A stretch of 37,132 nucleotides of DNA from Chrysochromulina parva (GCA_002887195.1 PJAB01000157.1:1-37132), one strand, 5' to 3'. Shown: positions 1-10,245, counted from the first letter of the stretch. Notes: generated by a model not told the origin, from the letters alone. Program-made: numbers and translations.

Positions 1-208
1 GCACGATCAGGTCCGCCTTTGCCTCCGGCCTGGTCGCCTCGGTGACCGCGGCAGAAAAGAGGCTTGCCAACTCTTCGGCGTCAAGGCCGCGAACGAGCTT
101 GAAGAAGAGGTCGAGCAGGCTCGAGCTGGTCTTCTTCAGGCACGCGTCTCCGTTGGTAGTGACAGTGCGGGAGTCGAGGAGGTCCATAGCGGCCGTGAAG
201 GCGCTCAT
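1..208 (-). CDS. DUF2828 family protein, N-terminal fragment
   Basis: A reading frame opens at an ATG (208-206, minus strand) and stays open to the window edge, giving about 69 residues before it is cut off. It begins MSAFTAAMDLLDSRTVTTNG and continues with a segment containing SLLDLFFKLVRGL and then an acidic, alanine-rich helix. The pattern TxNG, then LLDLFFKLVRG, then a helix leading towards a 'DLIV' strand, is what I know from the start of DUF2828 proteins. These occur in plants, algae and large DNA viruses, and their C-terminal part resembles a von Willebrand A domain. Their biochemical role is not established. The diagnostic RGGKGER stretch would lie beyond the window, so the call rests on the N-terminus alone. 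The upstream region carries an AAGTC pentamer repeat. Confidence 0.6.
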   Translation of the reverse strand, partial: MSAFTAAMDLLDSRTVTTNGDACLKKTSSSLLDLFFKLVRGLDAEELASLFSAAVTEATRPEAKADLIV

Positions 209-582
209 GATTTTCTCGGTTTGTGCGAGTGCGCGGATAGTGGCGCTCGGGAAATTCGCGAGCGCTCGACAAGTCAAGTCAAGTCAAGTCAAGTCAAGCA
301 TGGCTTCCGTATGATTGTCTATCGTTTCTGTATAGACTTGACTTGACTCGACAAGTGTATTCCAACTTTTCAGCCATCTACCAAGTCGGGCTGCGGGCAA
401 CTCGGCCTTTGCGCATCAAGGTCACGACCAATCGCCAACGAAGACCAGCGCTCGCAAAGTGTGGTTAAGGGTGTTCCAGGACGAGTGATGCCGTTCACGT
501 CAGTAGGGACTAGACTTCTTTCCTCTGGTGGGAGTACCACAAGTTCCAAAAATGGAAATATCAAACTCGCGGCACATTTCCA
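209..582. other. Intergenic region, divergent, with pentamer repeat
   Basis: This stretch lies between the DUF2828-like gene (leftwards) and the hydrolase gene (rightwards). It holds the AAGTC repeat and its inverted counterpart (see the repeat entry). It probably also holds the missing 5' exon or leader of the hydrolase gene, because that frame has no usable ATG. I see no other convincing gene. The open frame at 370-600 on the minus strand has no recognisable domain. Confidence 0.5.
271..347. repeat. AAGTC pentamer repeat with inverted copy
   Basis: Five tandem AAGTC units run from 271 to 295. After about 40 nt the complementary sequence GACTTGACTTGAC follows at 335-347, so the two blocks can pair over at least 13 bp. 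The short word CTCGACAAG also flanks both blocks (65 nt upstream side at about 265-273, and 347-355). It lies just upstream of the DUF2828-like start codon. Confidence 0.7.
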
Positions 583-1320
583 GTGACGGCACATCCACAT
601 GGGATCGGAAATGAAGGGCGGAGCGCAGCGCGTGTCTTTTGCCTCGCCTCATGGGGAGGACTGCCGCAGAACATGTTCTGGCCTTCTCTTTGCAAGAAGC
701 TCAAGATGAGGGGCCACACCGTCATTTTGCAAACCAAGCCCTGCAGAGACGACAACGTCGACCTGCACGTCAAGAACCTCGAGGAGCTGGTGGAGCAGAA
801 CGGCGGTCTTGGAGAGGACTGCGTGTTCATCGGGCACAGCATTGGCACCTTCATCATCATGCGCTACCTCGCAAGCCAGCCAGTGGAGCTGACGCTCAAA
901 ATCGCCGGAGCTGTGTTGATTGGGGCCTGGGTCAAGATCCCCACAACTTTCGAGGCGCTATTTCTTGGCAAAGCGTCGATGCAGCCGTGGCTCGTCCCGT
1001 ATACCGAAGCGGAGACGGAACGGCAGAAGAGCCTGTGTCCCAAGATGCTGATCTTCATCGGCTCCAATCGAGGCTGTGGATGTGGATTGGATCCGGAGAC
1101 CACTCTGATGGCTGCGTATCCATGGGCGACGTTGCACGTCACCAACCGGGGGCATTACTCTGTCAACTCTTTCAAAGATGGCGAGCTGGAGGCGATCACG
1201 AGGCTGTGCGCCTGGAACCGTGTTTATGATGGGGCTCCAAAGCGTGGTACGCTCGACTACAACTGGAACACCGGGAAGATGGGGTCGGCCCCCTTCGGGT
1301 TGGTTGTACCACATGTGTAG
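583..1320 (+). CDS. RBBP9/YdeN-like alpha/beta hydrolase, 5' end unresolved
   Basis: The frame encodes a small serine hydrolase of the RBBP9/YdeN type. An N-terminal strand-turn (RVFCLASWGG) is followed by a WPSLCKKLKMRGHTVI segment, the nucleophile elbow GHSIG (Ser codon 838-840), and a late NRGHYS motif that supplies the likely catalytic His (codon 1153-1155). The Asp in GLDPET (around 1091-1105) sits where the family has its acid residue. Members are small cytosolic esterases with poorly known substrates. The start is uncertain: 583 is GTG, the frame is open back to 514, and no in-frame ATG precedes the first core strand. The bases before 584 read as a possible 3' splice site (TTTCCAG), so an upstream exon is likely. 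The C-terminal tail after 1200 is rich in aromatic residues and Gly and looks poorly conserved. Confidence 0.7.
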   Translation: MTAHPHGIGNEGRSAARVFCLASWGGLPQNMFWPSLCKKLKMRGHTVILQTKPCRDDNVDLHVKNLEELVEQNGGLGEDCVFIGHSIGTFIIMRYLASQPVELTLKIAGAVLIGAWVKIPTTFEALFLGKASMQPWLVPYTEAETERQKSLCPKMLIFIGSNRGCGCGLDPETTLMAAYPWATLHVTNRGHYSVNSFKDGELEAITRLCAWNRVYDGAPKRGTLDYNWNTGKMGSAPFGLVVPHV

Positions 1321-1881
1321 AACGGGATTTCACAGCCATGGAAGCCCATCAGTTCTGTAAACGGCAGATAGGCATGCTTATGGTGATGCGGGGACGGACT
1401 GGCAGCCTTGCTGGCAGCGCGGTCGGTTCTGGGTCGGTTCATGGCATCATGGGTCGGAAACTCGGTATAGATACAGTGGACGAGACGAGAGAAGAGGAAT
1501 TATGAATATAGTCAATGAGGACGTGAGGTCATGATGATTTTATTGATCGTGTTGCCTGTCCGACCTCCTAAGTTATCCCGGCTGCAGCCTCCCAGGTCCC
1601 ACTCATAGGATCCGGTGTTTAGAGTGCTCGCGATTGCGCTTGTTATAGAGTACTGATGATGCGTTGACTCTACATGTCTACATGCATGTCTGTAATATGT
1701 CGTGTATCTAGAGTACATGTATGGGGACGAAGGTCGGTGTGTTCACAGGCAAGGCGTTCAACAAATGGTCCGCTCTTGCAGGACGGAGCAGTCGAATTCG
1801 GAGACGGAGTCCGGCAGAAAGAAAGCCTCCTCGTACAAAAAGGAAGCAGGCCCCTCGGATCTGCCATCCGGCAAGGGCACC
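1321..1881. other. Intergenic region
   Basis: It lies between the hydrolase stop and the preferred start of the large coiled-coil gene, both rightward. It should contain the hydrolase 3' UTR and the promoter and leader of the next gene. The large frame is open from 1702, and an in-frame ATG exists at 1717, so the right-hand 165 bases could instead be coding. I see no separate gene or RNA. Confidence 0.5.
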
Positions 1882-4800
1882 ATGTCGCTCCGGAGCTTAT
1901 CGCCGCGCATATGGGGCTCTCGCGCGGACGGCCCAGAACGAGAAAACAGCGGCCGGCTCAGCGCCAGGGGCGGCCGCGCGGCCAGCCCAAGCAGATTATC
2001 GATGCTCCTTGGCCGGCGCAGCCCCAAGGCCAAGGACGGTGGCAAGCAGGTGAAGGATCCTGATACGCCAGATCTCACGCAGCGGAGCGAGGAGACGGTC
2101 TCCTCCGAGTCGGCGCAGCTCTCCCCGCAGCAGTCGCCCGTGGAGCCACCCCCACCACCGCCGCCGCCTCTGCCGAGGGCACCACACCGTGGCAGCACAT
2201 ACAAGGACGACGATACGGAGCTCAACTTGCGCGAGCTCGTGCGCGAGCAGCCCGATAAGGAGTTTGGGGCTATGACCTCGCGCACGCGCGCGGTCATCGA
2301 GGAGGCGCGTCAGCTGGGCTGTGACGTGCGGGACCTACTACTGGAGGATGGCGCCAGCAGCAGCAGCAGCGGCGGCAGCGCGATCCCCTCGAGCGCGAGC
2401 GCGGGTATGTTGGCGCCAGACGAGGGGATCGCGCACGCTCACGGATCGCGCGCACGCTCCAAGAATGTGATGGTGCAGGTGGCCGAGCGCGCCAGGGAGC
2501 GCGCGCGTATGGCGCTCGCCGTGGCTGAGGCCCGGGAGGCGGAGGACGCCGCTCTGCAGCAGCTGCGTGAGGTGCGCGACGAGGCGGTGGCCGCCGAGGC
2601 TGCCAAGAACAAGGCGGCCGAGGGTGCCAAGGCTGCGCGTGCGTCCCACTATCAGGCGGCCGAGGCGGCATTCAAAGCCTCGCTCGTCCTTGACCTGGCC
2701 AACGAGACGAAAGTGCGAGACGGCTCCGAGGCTGACAGGATGCAGATCGCTCTGGCGCATGCTGAGCGGATCGAAGCGGCGCGCAAGGCTGCCACCTACG
2801 CCGCCGAGCTTGAGGCGGCGGCGGTGGAGGCGGAGAGCGCCGCCGCGAGCGCGGCCAAGGTCGCCCTCGACTCAGCCGCCAAAGTCGCGCTCGCCTTAGC
2901 ACATGTGGCGGCGACCAAGGCGGCTCGCGCGACTGCTGAGCGCGGGGCGGAGCACGCGAACGTGACGAAGCTTCGCGAAGTGTCGCCGCCGCGCGCCCCG
3001 GGCGAAGACCACAAACATTCGGTCGCTGTTTGGTCCCGGCAGCGCGACCTGGCGGAGGCCGAACGGCGGCGGAATCGGTCGCTGCAGTTGGTCGCCTCAG
3101 CCCAGGAGGCTCGATTGCACAAGGCTCAGCTCACAGAGACGCTGCTCGCCAAGGTTGAAGCCCTCGAGCAGCAGCAGCAGCTCATGCACGAAAAGTTTCG
3201 AGAGCGCGACCAGGCGGCCGAACGCGAGCGCGAGGCCCTGCGTCTCGCGGCTGAGCTCGAACGCGAGGCGGTGTATCAGGAGGTGCAGGCAGCGAAGGCG
3301 GAGCGCGAGGCGGAGGTGCAGGCCGCTATTGCCGCCGCCGAGGCCGCCAAGGCCGAGCGCGAGGCCCTCGTACAAGCTGCCATCATCGCCGCCGAGGAGG
3401 CCAAAACCAGAGAGCTCGAAGAGACTCGACGGCGACTGGAGGAGGAGAAGGCGGAGGCCGTCGCCGCGGCCGAGGCGGCTGCACGTGAGGAGATGCTCGA
3501 GGAAGCACGCAAGGAGGCGGAGGCTCTCCGGCTGCAGCAGGAGGCGGAGGCTCTCCGGCTGCAGCAGGAGACCCTCGCGAGGATCGAGAGACTCGAGGAG
3601 GAGCTGAGAATGACGGCGCGAGAACGCGAGGCTGAAAAGGAGTCGGCGGCGGCCGCTGCCGCCGCCGCCGCCGAGGCGGCCGCGGCGGCCGCGGCGGCCG
3701 CCGCCGAGCTTGAGAAGGCGAGGGCGTCGTCCGTGGCTGGCCGCTCAAAAGTCTTTGAGCGGGATACCTTCGGCGGGAGCGGCACGGTGCGCTCTCCGTT
3801 GTTCGGTCACCTGGGAGACTCAGGGCGCTTCGGTGGCGGTGGCTCGCCTGTCTCGCCTGCAAGCAAGGCGGAGCGCGCGGCGAAAAGGATGGGGATGGCG
3901 GACGACGAAGATTCCTTCCTCTCGTGCGTCAAGCTCATGCTCGAGAGGCGGCGTGCGGGCGGCGGCTTTGACCAAGCCCTTCACGACAAGTACATGCTTT
4001 CGCTCGTGGCGCTCTCAGATGAGAATCTCGCCAAACACTTCCGTATCTGGTCCAATCTCGACGCCGAGGACACGGACGGCACGATCATGGCGACGCTCGA
4101 CCGTCTCGGATTCGAATCGACTAGCGACATCGACGCCGGCCAGTACATGTTCATCGCGACGATGCGCGACAAGCTCGGCGAGAGCATCGGCACGACGCGC
4201 GACCAGCGCGTGCGCATGCATCAAGAGGCCGAGAAGAAGAAGCTGCGCATGCAGCAGACGCAGCAGCGCGAGCGGCAGCGGCAGCAGCAACAAGAAAAGG
4301 AGCGCGAGGAGGAGGAGGCGCGCCGAGCCGCCCAGCTCGCGGCTGAGCGCGAGCTCAACGCGCAGGTGTGGCAGTCCGTCGGATGGGTCTTCGGCTTGCT
4401 CGCCGAGGCGAGCTCCAGTGGCGAGGTCGGGAACGAGGCCATCCCGGCACGCGAGACGCGCCGCTTCCGAGATCACCCGGAGCTCAGCCTGCTGCTACTC
4501 ATCAGCTCGGCCGACGAGATGCGGTCGGTGCCCACGCTCAAATGGCGCTCGATGTCATGCTCGGGGCTCAAGCATGCGGAGATGCGTTGCTTGCTCCACA
4601 TCTTCGACCTGTATGGCTCACCCTCGCATGCGAAAGACTTTGTAGCCGCACTGCGCGAGAAGACGCCCACGCCCGAGACGGACGCGAAGAGACGCGAACT
4701 GCTCGCGCAGCTGGCCACACCGCCCACCTGGGCCCTGCCACTCCGCCCGGCGGGGATCGGCATCGCCGATGCTGCCTTTGCCGCCTTCGCCGCCGTCGCT

Positions 4801-5115
4801 GCTGCTAAGGCAGCCTTCGAGCCGCCGCCAGTGGCTCCACCGCCAGTGGCTCCGCCGCCCGTCGCATCACCGCCGCCACCGCCGTCGATCGCGTCAGTTT
4901 GGGGTGCACCCGACGCCATCGCTGCATTTTTTGCGCCGCCACCGATCACGCCGCCGCCGATCACGACGACCGGAGTGCCTCCGCCGCCGCCGCCGCCGCC
5001 GGTCCTCACGCCGCCACCGGTTCTCGCGCCGCCACCAATCACGACGGGCGGAATGCCACGTCCACCACCTCCACCGCCTCCGCCGCCGCCGCCGCCTCTG
5101 GGCGCGCCGCCTGTT

Positions 5116-5159
<44 letters not shown>

Positions 5160-6552
5160 TTCGACGCCACCGCCCGCTGACACGAACGCGTCGCCACGAG
5201 CCACGCCCACAAAGTCCGCAGCTCGGCCGCCGATCTCAGCCAAGGCCTCTCCGAACGACATCTTCGCTGCCATCGAGGCGCGCCGTGCTGAGCAAGAGGA
5301 GCGCGCTCGCGCGATCGCCGCTGGGGAGGTGGCCTATCTCTCGCCACGTTCGCGCGCTAAGGCCGGTGGCCGCGGCGGCGGCGACGGCGCGAGAAAGAAG
5401 ACCAACGTCATTCCCACGGGCTCCCCGTTGCCCTCCGCTGCCACCGAGGCGACGGGGGCCGCGGTCCGCAAGGCACCTCCAAAGGCCCCGAGCGCCGTGC
5501 CGAGCGCTGACGGCGCCAAGCCACCCGCGGCATCGCCACGGAAGCTCACGCCTCGAGCCTCACCGCTCATCTCGCCGCGCGCCTCGCCCCTCGCATCGCC
5601 CCTCACATCGCCTCTCGCCTCGCCTCACGACGCCGCGCCTCCGGCCGAGCGCTGTAACGAGCGCCGAAGCGAGCCGGCGCCCCGGAATGCCGCCGTTACC
5701 GGCACGGCTGCTGAGGCGGCGGCGTCCACGGCGTCCGCGGCGTCCGCGACGCTGAAGCAGGTGCCCATCTCGGCGCCGGAGCAGGTGCCCATCTCGGCGC
5801 CGGTGCAGGTGCCGGCGGCGGCGGTTGGCGCCCATCTCGGCGCGTCTGTTGAGTCACGTCCCGTCTCGATGCCCAACTCGGCGCCCGATGTGCCGCTGCT
5901 GCCGCCGTCGCCCGAGGCCAACGTCAAGGTACCACCTGTCGACGCCGCCTTTGCGGCGGCGGCTGCGGCGAGTGGCGAGGGCGCGATGCCCATCTCGGCG
6001 CCCAGCTCGGCAGAGGACCGGCGGCTCGAACTCTTGCGCCAGGAGCGCATCGCCGAGATGCGCAAGCTCTCCAAGTCGCCGGACAAGGGCTCTGTCAAGA
6101 AGCTTGGCTCCTTCACCTTCCTCGAGGAGGTGACCTCGAATAGGGGCGTGGGTGGAGGCAAGAAAGCCGGGGTCGAGCTCACGCCGCGCTCAGGCTCGAG
6201 CTCGAGCGCCGCCAACCAACTCCGGCGGCCGCCTTCCGCCGACTTCCTCGCCAAAATCACTCAAGCGGAGAAGCGCGACGACGTGCGCAACTCGCCGCGC
6301 GCCGCCGCGGGTCGCGACGAGGCGGTCACGGCCGCACCCACAGCCAACTTCCCCACAGCCAACTTCCCCACAGCCAACTTCCCCACAGCCGACTCACCTG
6401 CGCGTCCACGCCCATCGGCCAAGCCCCTCGGCGAGCCATCACCGAGAGGCAAGTTGGGCTCGATGATCGCGCAGCGCCAGGCGGCGATGGCAGCGTCGAT
6501 GAACGCTACCATGGACCCATCGTTGACTGAGACGCTTGAGACCCATATCTGA
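1882..6552 (+). CDS. Large coiled-coil and polyproline protein, unknown function
   Basis: I do not recognise this protein as a whole. From the ATG at 1882 (context CACCATG, the best local start; an in-frame ATG at 1717 would add 55 residues) it is 1556 residues with no intron needed. In order it has: a Ser/Pro-rich head; a long Ala/Glu/Arg coiled coil at about residues 200-610; a globular part at about 660-980 interrupted by a Gln/Arg/Glu helix; a polyproline block at about 980-1095; and a basic Ser/Pro/Ala-rich tail with short repeats (ASPL, VPISAP, PTANF). Near the end is a charged helix, RRLELLRQERIAEMRKLS. Coiled coil plus profilin-type polyproline tract plus basic tail recalls actin assembly factors such as formins, but I see no FH2 domain and no clear WH2 motif. 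A cytoskeletal scaffold is inference only. Base composition fits the neighbours. Confidence 0.75.
6337..6396 (+). repeat. 15-bp coding minisatellite (PTANF)
   Basis: Four tandem 15-bp units based on CCCACAGCCAACTTC lie in frame near the 3' end of the large coding region. They encode PTANF three times and a variant PTADS once. Confidence 0.9.
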
Positions 6553-7035
6553 ACCGATGAGCCCAACAAGAGCCTAAACAAGAGCCTAAACAAGAGCCCA
6601 AGGCCGGCCGAGCAGCTGCGGCACTTAGTACGCGGGTGGACCGCGCACACTTAGATTTTTGGCCATGTGCTTCTGTGTTGAAGCGATTCGCGGCTCCTCA
6701 GTCCTCTGTGCGGCGGTGTATGAGAGCCGCACCGGTCGCCGTGAGTGTGTTCGGCGCGGGTGTCGTGTATCCGTAAGGCCAGCCGTGTATGTATACACGC
6801 GACGCCACGACGCGCACAGTCAAGCTTTCGGTTGCGTTCACTTAGGCCCGTTGGCGTTGCGCGTGTTCGGCGTCTTCGGTTACGTGATCATGTACCGGTA
6901 CGATTGACGTCGAATCGAAAGGAAATGCCGTGCGGTTCCAAGAATACCGCTGGCGACCCACCGGACGGGCTCCTGAGCGAGCGGCTACCCCGGGCTAGTA
7001 CACACATGTCACATCTCAAATCTGAAATCGGACTA
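6553..7035. other. Convergent 3' intergenic region with a 12-bp repeat
   Basis: This lies between two converging genes and should hold both 3' UTRs. A 12-bp unit (AACAAGAGCCTA) occurs three times at 6565-6600, directly after the stop codon. A GTACCGGTAC palindrome is at 6892-6901. No gene is visible. Confidence 0.6.
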
Positions 7036-9033
7036 TCAGAGCATCTGAGAACTAGGGCCAGGCGAATCACGCTGCGTGCCTCGCCCCGTCATGACGGACC
7101 GTCTGAAGGTACCGATGGCCTCATACGCTTTTGAGATGAGCTTCGCATGGCGCGAGACGCCCTGCAAACGCGCCATCGTGTCCGGCGGCGGCGGTGGCAG
7201 CTCGGCCATCTCCCTCCCGTGCATGCTTTCGCTGAAGGCGTGCAGAGAGACTACCAGTGGCTTGGGCTTGCGATGGCTGGAGATGGTCGACGGCTCCTCA
7301 GACGAGGTATTAGCCGAGGGGTCCTCAACGTCGACCAGCTGCTCCTCTTCGCTCTTGGTCCATCCTGATGAGCTCTCCATCTCATACCCACGCCGCTGCT
7401 GCCTCCTGATAGGGCGGAGCTCCGCCGCTGCATTCTCCGTCGTTGCCGCCTTCTCCGCCGTCGCTGCCTTCTTCGCCGCCGCCGCCGCCTCGAGGCCGGG
7501 CCCACGACGCTGCTGGTGCTGCACCAGCATCTCGTCGTCCTCGGGAGGGCATAGCGCGCTGGCGAGCCTACTGAGCAGCCCCACACAAGAAAAGAGCAGA
7601 GCGACGGCCAGCACGGGGGCCGCCCCTGGGATCGCAAGCAGCGCAGCTACGAAGCCTGCTGCATGGTGCTCCGCATCCACCACAGCATGCTCTGCATCGG
7701 CCGCTGCGTGCGCCGCACCTACGAGCTCGTGGTGAAGCATTCCTTCGGCGTGGATGAGCCCGTGCTCCACGGCGAATGCTCCGTGCTCTACGGCCATCGC
7801 CCCGTGCTCCACTGCGATCGCTCCGTGCATGATCCCATGCTCTGCAGCGATGGCGCCGCCGACAAACGAGTGCTCCATGGCAAGCAGCGCCTCTCGCAGG
7901 CCGGGGTGGAACGGCGGCAGCGGCGGCAATGGTTCCGGAGGTGGAGGTGGTGGCGGTGGAGGTGGTGGAGGTGGATGTGGAGGTTGGGAGGGCGGTGGTG
8001 GTAAGGGAAATGGAGGCGGTGGAGGCGGCGGTGTTCCTGGTGGCGGTGGCGGTAGTAATGGTGGCGGCGGTGGCGGCGGTGGCGGCGGTGGTGATGGTGG
8101 TGGTAAGAGAGGGCCGGGCGAGGGCGGTGGTGGTGAGGGCATCGGAGGCGGTGGCGGTGGCGGAAGTGGAGGCGGCGGTGGGAACGGTGGCGGGGCCATT
8201 GGGCTATATACATGAGGTGGTGATGAGACCGCCCCGAGCACCAACAGGGTGCCAAGCACGCCAACGACGCTCATCGCAATGAGCTCCACAGAGAGAATCT
8301 TCCTCCTTGGTGAGGTATTGTCACCCCACCATTTGGACGCGTCCGGGTAGTCCCGCCAGGATGGAACAGCGACGCCAGGCTCGTTGGAGGGCGGTGGCAG
8401 GGCAAAGGAGACCCTGTTGGCCGGTGGAGACCCTGTGGGGACCCTGATGGCCGGTGGAGGCCCTGTGGGGACCCTGATGGCCGGTGGAGGCCCTGTGGGC
8501 GACGCCCGAATCACTGATGTGGTGGCTGATGCTGCGGCGGCTGCGGCGGCTGCGGCGGCTGCCGCTCTGGAGGCCTCTCCTGTGGCCTTGGCTTTGGCTG
8601 CCTCCACCTCGGCAGGTGCATCTGCTGCAAGGCGCTCGAGCCTATTTGCAAAGAGCCCTTTTGCAAACTCTGCAGCCTTTGCCCTTGCATCTTCCTCGGC
8701 CCTCGCCCTGGCTGCCTCAGAGTCCTCGTCCATCCCTTTCGTGTCTTCCACGGCTGTGCTCAAGCTCGCAGCCTGAACAGGGATAGTTGACAGAGCGGAA
8801 GGGCTAGTTGACGGCGAGCCCCCCGCATTGACGAGCTGGGATGAGTACGTCGGCGGGGTGTGGCCATGGCGTGTAGGAGTCACCACCGTGGGTACGTCGT
8901 CCTCGACGAACGAGCCCAGGAAATTCGATCGGTGACTAGCTGGTCTCCACAACCGCGTAATTTGCCTGCCGCCCGTTCCATGCACCTCGCTTGGGCCAGC
9001 ACCGTCGGTCGCGGCGGGCGCGCCAGCGCGCAT
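7036..9033 (-). CDS. Two-span membrane protein with proline-rich and His-rich domain
   Basis: I do not recognise a named family. Counting from the ATG at 9033-9031 the protein has 665 residues; the open frame extends 33 codons further upstream but starts with TTG. Its order is: a Ser/Thr/Ala-rich N-terminus with a short Glu/Ala coiled coil (about 125-190); three 10-residue repeats PTGPPPAIRV; a first membrane span with core VELIAMSVVGVLGTLLVLGA (about 248-268); about 100 residues that are mostly Pro with SPPPP-type motifs, as in hydroxyproline-rich algal wall proteins; a His-rich block with heptads ending in EHG (about 390-455); a second span (about 460-492); and a charged tail. The Pro/His block between the two spans would be on the lumenal or outer side. 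A wall-, scale- or vesicle-associated role is inference. Confidence 0.7.
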   Translation of the reverse strand: MRAGAPAATDGAGPSEVHGTGGRQITRLWRPASHRSNFLGSFVEDDVPTVVTPTRHGHTPPTYSSQLVNAGGSPSTSPSALSTIPVQAASLSTAVEDTKGMDEDSEAARARAEEDARAKAAEFAKGLFANRLERLAADAPAEVEAAKAKATGEASRAAAAAAAAAAAASATTSVIRASPTGPPPAIRVPTGPPPAIRVPTGSPPANRVSFALPPPSNEPGVAVPSWRDYPDASKWWGDNTSPRRKILSVELIAMSVVGVLGTLLVLGAVSSPPHVYSPMAPPPFPPPPPLPPPPPPPMPSPPPPSPGPLLPPPSPPPPPPPPPPPLLPPPPPGTPPPPPPPFPLPPPPSQPPHPPPPPPPPPPPPPEPLPPLPPFHPGLREALLAMEHSFVGGAIAAEHGIMHGAIAVEHGAMAVEHGAFAVEHGLIHAEGMLHHELVGAAHAAADAEHAVVDAEHHAAGFVAALLAIPGAAPVLAVALLFSCVGLLSRLASALCPPEDDEMLVQHQQRRGPGLEAAAAAKKAATAEKAATTENAAAELRPIRRQQRRGYEMESSSGWTKSEEEQLVDVEDPSANTSSEEPSTISSHRKPKPLVVSLHAFSESMHGREMAELPPPPPDTMARLQGVSRHAKLISKAYEAIGTFRRSVMTGRGTQRDSPGPSSQML
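7750..7870 (-). repeat. 21-bp repeats encoding VEHG heptads
   Basis: Within the membrane protein, near-identical 21-bp units encode GAIAVEH, GAMAVEH and GAFAVEH in succession, flanked by looser copies (AEHGIMH, VEHGLIH). The block gives regularly spaced Glu-His pairs. Confidence 0.75.
8419..8508 (-). repeat. 30-bp coding minisatellite (PTGPPPAIRV)
   Basis: Three tandem 30-bp copies start at 8419, 8449 and 8479 on the plus strand (each begins GGCCGGTGGA). Read on the minus strand they encode a 10-residue unit of the PTGPPPAIRV type, just before the first membrane span. Confidence 0.9.
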
Positions 9034-9434
9034 CCAGCGGCGCGGTTTGGGTAGAGGGTCTTCAAAAAAAAAGACTTGACCAATTTTGGATTTTTTGGAG
9101 ACGTGTACGGTACGAAGTCGGTGTCTGTCCAATGCAAGTGAGGTCGTGGCGCATCTCGCAGGTCCCAGCGCACAGGATGATCCCTACCGCTCGCTGCCCG
9201 TAGACGCTGCTGGGCGGGATTGTGACAGATGATCCACGTACGACGTCGGACGTGGCGGGGGCGCTTTTACCTTTTTGCGCTTTTTATATTTTAACTTAAC
9301 TTAATGTTAACTTATGATGAGATGGAGGGAGCATGTGGAGGAGACGCACGGCGAAAGAGAAAATGGGAGCAGACCAGTCCCTATCCTACTCGCCATACCC
9401 CGACGTTCTCCTCAGTGTGCCGCGGCACGCTCTA
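9034..9434. other. Intergenic region, AT-rich in part
   Basis: It lies upstream of the proline-rich membrane protein and downstream of the nucleotidyltransferase gene, both on the minus strand. A run of A at about 9063-9072 and a block rich in TTAACTTAA-type words at about 9288-9316 stand out against the GC-rich surroundings. The first could be leader and the second promoter or 3' UTR. No gene is visible. Confidence 0.5.
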
Positions 9435-10177
9435 CTACTTAAGCGCTGCCTTGATCGACGTCGACGAGCGCACTTCGAGGCTCCCATCTGGTTTGCGCTC
9501 GGCCACAAGATACTGGATGCCCCGCTCCGCGCATTGGGTCCGCTTGATCTCTTTATCGCCGTCCTCATTCACAAAGTAAATGTCCGGCCGCACGTAGTCG
9601 AGATCCGGACCCTGATCGTGACCCATGCCTTTGGCAACGAAGCTGCTCGAATAGGAATCGAAACGAGAAGCTCTCGAGATCGGAATCTTGAGGCAGAGGA
9701 ACTTTGGAGCGGCGCGGAGTTGTGAAGCTGAGGTTCGCATCTCTAGTCGAGGCGGGGGAGCGGGTTCGAAGCCCAGATGCATACGCGTGCGTCACCCACC
9801 GAATCGCGGCAACCATGTACACACGCTCATCCTCCGGGAACATGGGCTTTGCCTTGAGCTGCGTGACATTCGCATCATTGCCGACGGACACGTACAATTC
9901 ACCATACTGCGCGGCCTCCTTGAAGAAGGCGACTAAGAACGGAACCAGGAGTGAGCACACAGGGTCCAAGTGAAGCGAGTGGAGAACAGCAGGCATTGCT
10001 ATCGGAGTGCACACCATGTCCGGAATGGAGGAGGTCAAAGCAACCGCTCACGTACACGCGTCGCCGGCGCCAAGGGCGTCGCTGCAGAAGTGCGTAAATC
10101 GCGGCTCCCGCGCCTGCTCCGATGAGCAGGCCCACTGCCAAGGCGCGAGAGTCTAAGCGCATTGCCAGCAAAGGCAT
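9435..10177 (-). CDS. HxGH nucleotidyltransferase (cytidylyl/adenylyltransferase-like), 3 exons
   Basis: Three exons join to a 172-residue protein: 10177-10015, 9932-9785 and 9642-9435. The introns are 82 nt (GT at 10014, AG at 9933) and 142 nt (GT at 9784, AG at 9643). Exon 1 encodes a hydrophobic N-terminal anchor (LAVGLLIGAGAGAAIYALL), a basic stretch and the nucleotide-binding motif SGCFDLLHSGH. Exon 2 continues VAFFKEAAQYGELYVSVGND with PMFPEDERVYM. Exon 3 gives RPDIYFVNEDGDKE and the late RSSTSIK motif. This is the fold of phosphoethanolamine, glycerol-3-phosphate and heptose-phosphate nucleotidyltransferases, which move a CMP or AMP from CTP or ATP to a phosphorylated substrate. The substrate cannot be read from the sequence. 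The splice junctions restore the family's continuous motif order, which supports them strongly. The anchor suggests a membrane location. It starts 69 bp after the transporter stop on the same strand. Confidence 0.85.
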
Positions 10178-10245
10178 GAGCAAGAGAATTCCACAAAAGT
10201 TGGACGCCCAGAACGACGCGTTCTTTCAAAAGTACATGTGGGAAC

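Noticed and set aside
4473..5273. Gly-rich minus-strand frame
   Set aside because: It is the mirror of the polyproline block; poly-Gly arises from complementing proline codons.
7754..8282. Gly-rich or Val-rich plus-strand frames
   Set aside because: Mirrors of the proline rod of the minus-strand membrane protein.
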